Source: Phyllostachys edulis
Taxonomy: Eukaryota; Streptophyta; Magnoliopsida; Poales; Poaceae
DNA: 64,000 nt
Direction: 5' to 3'
Assembly (NCBI GenBank): GCA_036346405.1
Contig: CM070548.1
Location: 53,846,279 to 53,910,278, forward strand
Below, piece by piece: positions 57,111 to 64,000 of the stretch (positions within the stretch are counted from its first letter, which is position 1; every line of letters begins with the position of its first letter). Position numbers and translations under genes: made by a program. The notes beneath the pieces are model-generated. The model saw nothing but the letters and a program-made list of their open reading frames with translations. It was not told the DNA's origin and ran no database searches.

Positions 57111-59399
57111 CAGGATCTTGAAACGACACCTCCTCGTTGTCGTTTGACTATGTGCGACCGCTAGCTTGCCCTACCTCTTTGAGGGTAGGAAGTAGTCTTT
57201 TGTTGTTGTAGTAGTCCTCGAGTTTTCGTTGGAAAACTCGGTAGTTGCGAAGGTCATGTCCTTCCTTTTTATGGAAAGGACACCACCTAGGCTTATCGTT
57301 CTTCCGTTCGGGGCGCTTACCTTTGCCTCGATCAGGGTATTACTTGGCAGTTCGTGGTTCCTTATCGCTTACGGCTTGGACCTCCTTAAAGCTATTGGCT
57401 TGAGGTTTTTGGCCTTTTGCCTTGTTCGTAGATTTCTTGGCCTTTTTATCCTTCTTCTTGCCACCTTCGCCAACCTCTTGAGGGTGCTAGTCATCTCGAT
57501 CGATGATTTTGGTCCACTCGACTGCTTCATCAGCAGTCACGTACCGATCAACCATCTCGAAGAGTTCAGCGATAGTAGCCGGAGGGTTCAAAGCAATGTT
57601 CTCTGTGATTCTTCTGCTGCAGACTCCCTGTTTAAAGGCTCTGATAACAGATGAGTCAAAAACCTCAGAAATTGAGTTGCGAACCTAACTGAAATGCCTG
57701 ATGAATTGGCGTAGTGTCTCGTGGTCGTTCTGTCTCATCCTGTGCAGGTCGTCCTCCTTTCCGGGGCGATGGTAGGTGTCTTGAAAATTGGCAAGTAGAA
57801 GGTCGCAGAGGTATTGCCACGAGTAGATCGACTCGAGTAGTTGGTTTAACAACCACAACCGAGCGGACCCTTCGAGCACAGTCGGAAGGTAATTCGCTAT
57901 GCCGCACTCTCCTCCTGCTGCTGCTCGGATGGTGGTCGTGTAGATCTGGAGAAACACGATGGGATTTTGAGATCCATCAAACTTCTCCATGTTCCCTGGT
58001 CGAAACCGCCGCGGCCAGTGAACTACTCGGAGGTCAGGCGAGAATGCCCAACATCCGGTAATCACGTTGTAACGCCTCTTTTGCAGGAAAGAGGGGTTGA
58101 CGTCGCCAAGCAATCGTACTCGACGATACCTGGCATTGGGTGAATCGGACTTATGATAAGTCTCGATTCTACAAGGGTAATACTCCTCGTATTTTGCCTG
58201 CTGTTGCAGACCTCTGGGTCGGAGTGGTGAATGATCACCTCTCCTAGGAGCCCTTTGATCATCAGGCGTTCGAGGAACCCTCTTCTGGTTTGGGGAACGA
58301 TATGCAATTTGCATCGATCTCCATGCGGTGAGTTATTCGAACAACTGGAAGCTGATGGAGTCATACTGCTGCAGCTTCCAGAGTGATGTCGGCGAGGATG
58401 TTCGAGCTTGTTCATCGTGCTCCGTAACCTTCGTGCAATCTCTTCGGCGAAGAGGTCGTAGCCAGGTGCTCGGGCAAGTTCTCGAGATGGGTTGTCGAGC
58501 AGGTCGTTGATATGTTGAAGTTTTTAAGCTTCTTCTGATTGGTATTGAGTGCACCCAGGCAAATTTCTCTGGGTTACAACTCGTTTCCGTCAGATTGTTT
58601 TAGAATTATTCATACTTGATCCTTGAGCTTGCCTTAGTGAAGTGCGATGATCTCGAGAATTTCTCGCACGCTCATCAGAGTATTGACTCTAGTCATCGCC
58701 GGAGGTGTCCTTGCCATTGCCACAAGCGGTTGTAGGGTGTGATCATTGGGGAGCGTCCTCAGTCCTGTCTCTAGGAGAGTTAATTGATATCTGAGGGAAG
58801 GGAAGACCTCTCGTTGATGATCTCCACTTGCGCTTGAGGTCTCCTCGCTTGAGGAGTAGTTGAATGACACTATCTGGTGACTTAGAGCAAACCCCTCTAT
58901 GAAGGGGAATTCCAGGTTATAGCCGTCTCCATCCGTAAGTGAGCCCTGCGTTGGGATGATCGTACTCGCAGGAAGAGTATGTTCGATCGCATCCTTGGCT
59001 GGACTAGCTAGAGCGAGAGAACCACCAGGTGCTGATGAAGATCCAGAACCACGACTTCCAAGAGTTGTCGTGCCAGGTCGGACTGCCTCAGGTGGATTTG
59101 AACATTTGGAGGGAGAACCCTCGTCATGTTTTGAGCCTGCCTTGGGACAGTCCTTGATGTGGTTAGATTGACCCTTGCCCTCTGAGAAAGATAGTTTTTC
59201 ATCTGGACGTATCGTTGTGGGGGGATAAGGATCCCTCCTCAACTCCATCGGTGGGATGGTCTCCTAGATAATGATTCCCGGAGGCGACATCACCATCGAA
59301 TGATGCATCACTCGGCTCGTAATCGAAACCGACATCCATGTCGATATCTGCGTAATCGGCCAAGTCGAACCAATTCTCCTCGTTCCACTCTCCTGCCAT
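57111..59399 (-). pseudogene. Gypsy gag, broken
   Basis: A likely start at 59399 gives MAGEWNEENWFDLADYADID. The N-terminal half is acidic and Ser/Pro-rich in two overlapping frames (59399-58634). The retrotransposon gag domain follows at about 58010-57685 (MEKFDGSQNPIVFLQIYTTT, EGSARLWLLNQLLESIYSW, TYHRPGKEDDLHRMRQNDHE), then a lysine-rich linker and one CxxxH-type knuckle remnant (CPFHKKEGHDLRNY). In-frame TAG codons at about 57686, 57490 and 57150, and TAA near 57345, break it; the TAGs sit where relatives usually carry Gln. Gag would form the capsid. Confidence 0.85.
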
Positions 59400-59451
59400 G
59401 AGAGCATGAGAGTTTAGAAAAAGTCGAAGGAAAGCTGATGACTCGAGATTC

Positions 59452-59469
59452 CCCACGGTCGGCGCCAAC
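59452..59469 (-). other. primer-binding site of the Gypsy element
   Basis: Directly next to the right LTR the minus strand reads GTTGGCGCCGACCGTGGG. A TGGCGCC start is common among grass Gypsy elements. I do not assign the tRNA. This fixes the leftward direction of the element. Confidence 0.8.
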
Positions 59470-60236
59470 TGTCGGTGTTTTAGAACCGAACTTACGTAAA
59501 GATTATTTGATTCGGGGGTTCCTCTAGGCTCAAAATCACACAGAGATGGAGACACGGGGATTTTATACAGGTTCGGGCCTTCTCCTGGGAGAATAACAAC
59601 CCTACTATTGTGTGTATGTACTGAGTATGCTGGATTACAAGATGGAGCCAAAGACTAGAGTATTGTGCTTCTAAATCTCTCTCTCTCATCTCCCCCTATT
59701 GTCCTGATGATTCTGCCTTTTATACAGTCCTTGAAGCGCACTGTTGTACCTCCAGTTTAAAGGTTGCCTTAATGTTCCAAATCATGGAGCCGTTACTGAA
59801 GGTTATTGTGGGAGTAGTAACGTTCCTATGTCGCTAGGCAGTTAACACCATAACAGAGAGTTTAAATCGTGCTATTTAACCAAAAAATAACAGCATAATT
59901 GATTGCTCATATCCTTGGATACGGTACAAAAGATTTCCTGATCGACTAGGCCCACATGTCTGTGAGCCATATCGATTAGGGACTGGTCGTAGAAGAACTT
60001 ATGACTAGGAGGTGGTCGTAGAAGAGATTACGACCACAAGCTGATCGTAGAAGGGCTTACGACCATAGAGTAGTCGCAGGACTTACGACTATTGGGTGGT
60101 CGTAGATAAAACTTACGACCTCCAGCTTCTCCCTTATGGCTATTAAGGGGTATACTCAAGAGTTATATGATGTCATTATTATCTATAATATGAATTATAG
60201 ATAAATGATTAAATGAGGATTATTATATCCTCGTCA
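59470..60236 (-). repeat. 5' LTR of the Gypsy element (right)
   Basis: It runs from TGTCGGTGTTTTAGAACC to ATATCCTCGTCA, with canonical TG and CA ends, followed by target duplication AAGTC. Hairpin units GGTCGTAG...TACGACC occur at about 59984-60120, as in the other LTR. Confidence 0.93.
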
Positions 60237-60241
60237 AAGTC

Positions 60242-61721
60242 AGTAAGCGAGACTTGCACATGTAAATTTGGTAAAACAGACATGCCATCTCAATTTGGGT
60301 CTACTACTCGTAGAGCTATTCATGCTACTCAATGAATCTAGATGTTCATGCATGATAGCATGGGAATTAGCCTGAGTTCACTAAAAGAAAGGTGTACGAT
60401 AAGTGCGCTTTAGGAACCCATTAGCTTGACTTGGAAGATTTATCAGCAGATTTCACATTACTAGGGAAGTATTTAATAAGTGCTCCATTTAATTTGGCAA
60501 TTTGACGGCATCTATTACAAATAACAACAAAAATACCCACAAACAGCATTCTAAATAATTGATCATTGCAAATCACATGTCAATTCACGAACTGTATACC
60601 CTTATTAGTACACCTAGATCCTAGATCCCACTGCAATCTCTGTTTTTGCTCAAGCCAAAACCCACTGCAACCGAAACCAACACACCATTACCATCCCACC
60701 TGCAACCCCACCCAAACAAGGTAACACATCCCCCGCTGCCATCTCTGTTTTTGCTCAAGCCAAAACCCACCTCACAATAGCAATATTCATAAACATCATC
60801 CAAGCACATCACATAACACTAGCCGTAGCAGCATAACCATCATAGAGCAAGGGGAGGGATCCGGGAGTAGAGAGGAAGGAGAGTAGCTACCTCAGTGCAA
60901 CCATGTATGAACCACAACCATGGCGGCAGTAGCCCACCTCCACCATGCATGGACCAATAGCAACCCTAACAATTTCCCTCACCATGCTTCAACCCATCTT
61001 CAGTAGCTTCACAATATGCATGCAGCAAGTAATCACATAAGAACTCAAACCAAGTAAGACTTAAAAACCAAAATCGAGTCCAATCCAAAATCGGCCGGGC
61101 CAGTGAGAGACACACGGGCCGAGGGTCGGGCAAAGTGGCACCGGCGGTCGGAGGCCACGCCGGCCGGGCGCAACGCTAGAGAGAGTAGCGCGGCCAAGGG
61201 AGGCGTGCCGACGGTTGGGGAGGTAGAGGCGCGAGCCAAGACGGGCCGGAGCACGAGGCGAGCCGAGCCGGAGCAGACCGGCCGACCGGACGGTGGTGGT
61301 TGGAGCCCTGAGGAGGACCCGACGTGGGCAGAGGCGAGAGGCGAGCCAGCAACAAGGCAATGTGGAGAGCAAGGGCGTGGGGGTGCGGTGGTAGCGGTGG
61401 CGGGGAGGTGGCGCTTGAGCAGGTGTTAACGCTGGCCAAGGCTGGCAGACGCAGACGGTGGCGGGCGCTAGGAGACGAGAGCTAGTGATGGCGCGGGAGG
61501 AGAAGGACGGTGGCGGCGGAGGGAGGAGGAGGGTGGGCTGGGAGGGAGGGGGGGGGAGGAGGGCCAGAGGCATGGCAGCAATGAGGAGGAGGGAGGAGGT
61601 CATGGATTGGGAACGTAGGGTTAGAAGAGGAAAAGAGGCGCAGCTAGAAAAAAAGAGGCGCGGACGGAAAAAAAAAAAGAGGCACGACTGAAAGAAAAAG
61701 GGGCGCGGGCGGAAAAAAAGG
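60242..61721. other. native CACTA interior, right part; no gene recognised
   Basis: The first 800 bases are AT-rich with a short duplication (ATCTCTGTTTTTGCTCAAGC at 60636 and 60741). From about 61090 to 61700 the DNA becomes strongly GC-rich with GGAGGAGG-type runs on the plus strand, ending in A-rich/GGCGCGG alternation. Long open frames on both strands (for example 61061-61747 minus) are low complexity, rich in Pro/Ser/Leu or Arg/Gly, and are not called. A GC-rich tract beside the subterminal array parallels the first CACTA and may be the old promoter side. Confidence 0.5.
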
Positions 61722-61923
61722 TCCTGAGTGTTTGCGTTCCGATGCACTCGGGATTATATATTTTTCCCGAGTGTTATGGGAAACACTCGGGAAAGTTCAT
61801 TTTGCCAAGTGTTTACTTCTTGTCCCGAGTGTCCTATGAAACACTCGAGATCTGCCCGAGTGTTTTCGTTCAGACACTCGGGAAATACGTAGGCACTCGG
61901 AAAAAACATGTTTTCTTGTAGTG
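61722..61923. repeat. right TIR and subterminal array of the large CACTA
   Basis: About nine copies of CCCGAGTGT / ACACTCGGG in both orientations lead to the terminus ending TTTTCTTGTAGTG at 61923, followed by the ACG target duplication. Motif and terminus match the left end at 19009. Confidence 0.92.
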
Positions 61924-61926
61924 ACG

Positions 61927-63304
61927 ATAGTAGCACTTGGGCCTTCCTTTCCCGTTTTCGTCTTTTTAAGGACTAAGAGGTGTTGTATCTCATGCAAGGT
62001 AGATCTTTTTTTTTTTGGTGCTCATTTAGCTTTTTTTTAACGAAATAGTAAAACTAGCTCTATACAAATAAAATGGTAAAATTGGCAACCCTACCAGGCA
62101 AAACTATCTAATGTGGTCATTTATGTCTCTTCACTCTCTTTCTTCCATATAATTTAAATCTAATGTGGCATCCAATTAGATACATCGTAGGTGGAGCATT
62201 GTGGATGCTCTAGGGCCCCTTGTCCCATGAACTCGTAGGGTCCCTTGCCACATGAACTCGACCAAGGCTGGTCGCCACCAGTGGTGCTTACCTCACAGTC
62301 AGTTCGACGACAAACATCTTAAGGGAAACTTATCTGAAGATTAGCGCTACGCTTGGGGACGCCTACATAGATAACCGCTAGGTGGAAGGCATCACCACGT
62401 GAGAACAGTTCCCATATAAGCCCTTTTTCCCTTGCGAGGCAAGTCAGGTACTTCCTCTAGCTATTCGTCGGAGTTGCGCATTGCGTGGCAATCATGTGCA
62501 CACACAGTGGTAGAGACAGAAGATTGCAAAAAGCTGGATAAAATATGGAGAAATTTTACTTTACATTCCACTGATATACAAATTAAATCTAATAATTGAT
62601 TTGTTAATGGTATAACGGACTTTCGCTGATAGTATAAATTAAATCTAATAATTGATTTGTTAATGACATATCCGACTTTTCTTTGTATTTATAATTTTAT
62701 TTGTGACCTTATTATGAACTTTTCTAACTATGATTGAAAATAATACTCTTGTACCATGCGATCCTCACATGAGCAATTATAATTCTACCTTATGAGGATT
62801 TTACTACTCATACTAGATGTAGTATAATTAAATCCTAACTAATCTAAATCGTTGGATAAAAAAAATAGATGCCATATATTAAATTGAGTGTATCATAAAA
62901 GAACTCAAAATCTAGGCCGTGGTTAATAGCCTATTGTGTTGCACTGGTACTCACTTGCACTGCCAGATCTTACAAGTTCTCCGAGTGACAAAAGCACACG
63001 TGGAGGCTTCCCCGAGTGATAGCAGTCGAGATTAGGTACTTAGCGCTATAGCTAAGGAGAAATAAGAGTTTCCTTTGTGTACACACAGGAAAGCTTAGTT
63101 TCCCTTATGTCTTGGCTAACGCACGAGGAATGACGACACACGGGAACGAGCTCCGTAACGATACGAGCAATGGGGAACATGAAAGTTTCCCATGTGTTTT
63201 GTGGAATAATATACACAGGAAAGCATGTGAATATGTACACATCGGACGATGCCACATGGATGCCTGTTGTCTAACCACGTGGGCATCTCATCTGGTGTGT
63301 TCTG
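61927..63304. other. right host flank; no gene seen
   Basis: AT-rich DNA with a short direct repeat (AAATTAAATCTAATAATTGA near 62579 and 62635). The open frames near 63052-63424 are short and unrecognised. No RNA gene or promoter can be supported. Confidence 0.45.
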
Positions 63305-63307
63305 TAA

Positions 63308-63899
63308 GGGTGTGTTTGGTTGGTGGATGAGGTTGAATAGGATGGAATGGTACAGGTAGCATGAGATCGTCCTGGATGAGATGATACAAGTATAATGTTT
63401 GGTTGGTGGGGTAAGATGATACATGATTTTGTTTGGTTGGTGGGATAGAATGGTTCTGGATGGTTTAAGATGGCGTTTGGTTTAATGAATGAGGTTGTAT
63501 TTGGATTGCATTAAACTTTGGGATGTTATGATATGTGGGGCCCGCATGATATTTTTTACACTAAAATATGCCAAGAGTGGTTTTATTTTGTTGATTAACT
63601 GACAAGGAACACAACGGTTCAATCGGATCGCAAATCGGATACTCGGTTTATGAAATATGGTCATTTGAAGCTCGTAAATCAAGCCGCCACATCACCAAAC
63701 GTCTTGGAATTCGAGTGAGCTGGTTCGGGATTTTTTTTTCCCGAACGGGATGATACAGCATAAACATGAAATATTCCTATTTCTTGAACCATCTCATCCC
63801 GAATGATTTTATTCCATTCAACCAACCAAACACCTGAATGAGCTCATTTTCCGTACCGGATGGTTCAGGACCACTTCATTCAACAAACCAAATACACCC
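63308..63899. mobile_element. Tourist-like MITE (PIF/Harbinger type)
   Basis: The left end reads GGGTGTGTTTGGTTGG and the right end, inverted, GGGTGTATTTGGTTTG. A TAA target duplication lies at 63305-63307 and 63900-63902. GTTTGGTTGGTGG-type subterminal repeats occur near 63315, 63400 and 63434, with inverse copies near 63820. The length is 592 bp with no coding capacity, so it would be moved by a PIF/Harbinger transposase from elsewhere. Confidence 0.85.
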
Positions 63900-64000
63900 T
63901 AACAGAACACACCGAAAACATTGATATGTATACTTTAAAGAAATCTTATTAATATTGTGCAGCCTTATCCTCCGGTATAAACAGGATAAAAATTGAGGCT

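Larger units (their letters stand above)
29317..60236 (-). mobile_element. Ty3/Gypsy retrotransposon, Tat lineage, 30.9 kb with nested insertions
   Basis: LTRs of 766 and 767 bp lie at 29317-30082 and 59470-60236, flanked by a perfect 5-bp target duplication AAGTC (29312-29316 and 60237-60241). The element reads leftward: a primer-binding site follows the right LTR, then gag, protease, reverse transcriptase, RNase H, a second (archaeal-type) RNase H and integrase. A purine-rich tract (minus strand GCTGGGGGGCTAGA) sits next to the left LTR. The second RNase H and the opposite-strand gene in the 3' part are hallmarks of Tat elements such as Grande and RIRE2. Removing two nested insertions leaves about 13.1 kb, a normal length for this lineage. 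The LTRs differ at about 30 sites in the first 530 bases by eye, mostly transitions. It is incapable of movement. Confidence 0.93.
19009..61923. mobile_element. giant nested CACTA element, 42.9 kb, non-autonomous
   Basis: The left end reads CACTACTAGAATCCG and the right end, inverted, CACTACAAGAAAACATG. A 3-bp target duplication ACG lies at 19006-19008 and 61924-61926. Both ends carry arrays of the same subterminal motif TCCCGAGTGT / ACACTCGGGA, different from that of the first CACTA. Removing the MULE (6,573 bp plus 9) and the Gypsy element (30,920 bp plus 5) leaves 5,408 bp of native element. That native part holds captured exons of three host genes and no TNP2-like sequence. It is therefore a gene-capturing, transposase-less CACTA dependent on a partner for movement. 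The orientation of the original element is not known. Confidence 0.93.

Noticed and set aside
61061..61747. 228-codon minus-strand frame
   Set aside because: Low complexity (Pro, Ser, Leu, Phe runs from A/G tracts) in a GC-rich CACTA end; no family resemblance.

Overview
This is a gene-poor, repeat-rich stretch of a plant nuclear genome. It is almost certainly from a grass and resembles Oryza-type intergenic DNA. The evidence is two CACTA (En/Spm) transposons with typical terminal motifs, a FAR1-type Mutator-like element, a Tat-lineage Ty3/Gypsy element, a Sirevirus-like Ty1/Copia element and a Tourist-type MITE. I judged species from element style only. No complete, intact host gene is visible; the only host-derived coding sequence I can name consists of captured exon fragments inside a transposon.

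Layout. 1-4875: AT-rich host flank with small tandem duplications, a CT/CA microsatellite and two weak minus-strand candidate exons. 4876-13364: an 8.5-kb CACTA element with a GTA target duplication. It carries a broken TNP2-type transposase and a second broken protein gene that includes a Ulp1-like (C48) protease, separated by an internal copy of terminal-type repeats. 13368-19008: flank with a Copia LTR remnant and a foldback hairpin element. 19009-61923: a second, 42.9-kb CACTA element with an ACG target duplication, which is a four-level nest. Inside it are a 6.6-kb MULE (20040-26612, 9-bp target duplication), captured exons of three different host genes (27148-28908), and a Gypsy element (29317-60236, target duplication AAGTC). 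The Gypsy element is itself interrupted by a Copia element (37798-53011) and a related solo LTR (53359-55944). The Copia element is interrupted by a 5.4-kb LTR-type insertion (40782-46170). 61927-64000: flank with a 592-bp Tourist-like MITE.

How the parts relate. Subtracting the insertions leaves about 5.4 kb of native DNA in the large CACTA. It has terminal repeats and gene fragments but no recognisable transposase, so it would depend on a transposase supplied elsewhere. The captured exons keep GT and AG splice borders, so they were taken as genomic DNA. All transposon genes seen are damaged, except possibly a small GRF zinc-finger ORF in the MULE. Many premature stops are TAG or TGA where a C-to-T change in a CG or CHG context would explain them, as expected for long-methylated DNA.

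The most unusual signals are: (i) capture of AP-2 sigma, GDP-mannose pyrophosphorylase-like and P-loop kinase-like exons by one CACTA; (ii) an antisense, multi-exon gene in the Gypsy element whose introns and LTRs carry arrays of short hairpins with co-varying arms; (iii) a 2.4-kb array of short imperfect palindromes punctuated by GACCTCC in the innermost LTR element; (iv) a CACTA element built like two cassettes.
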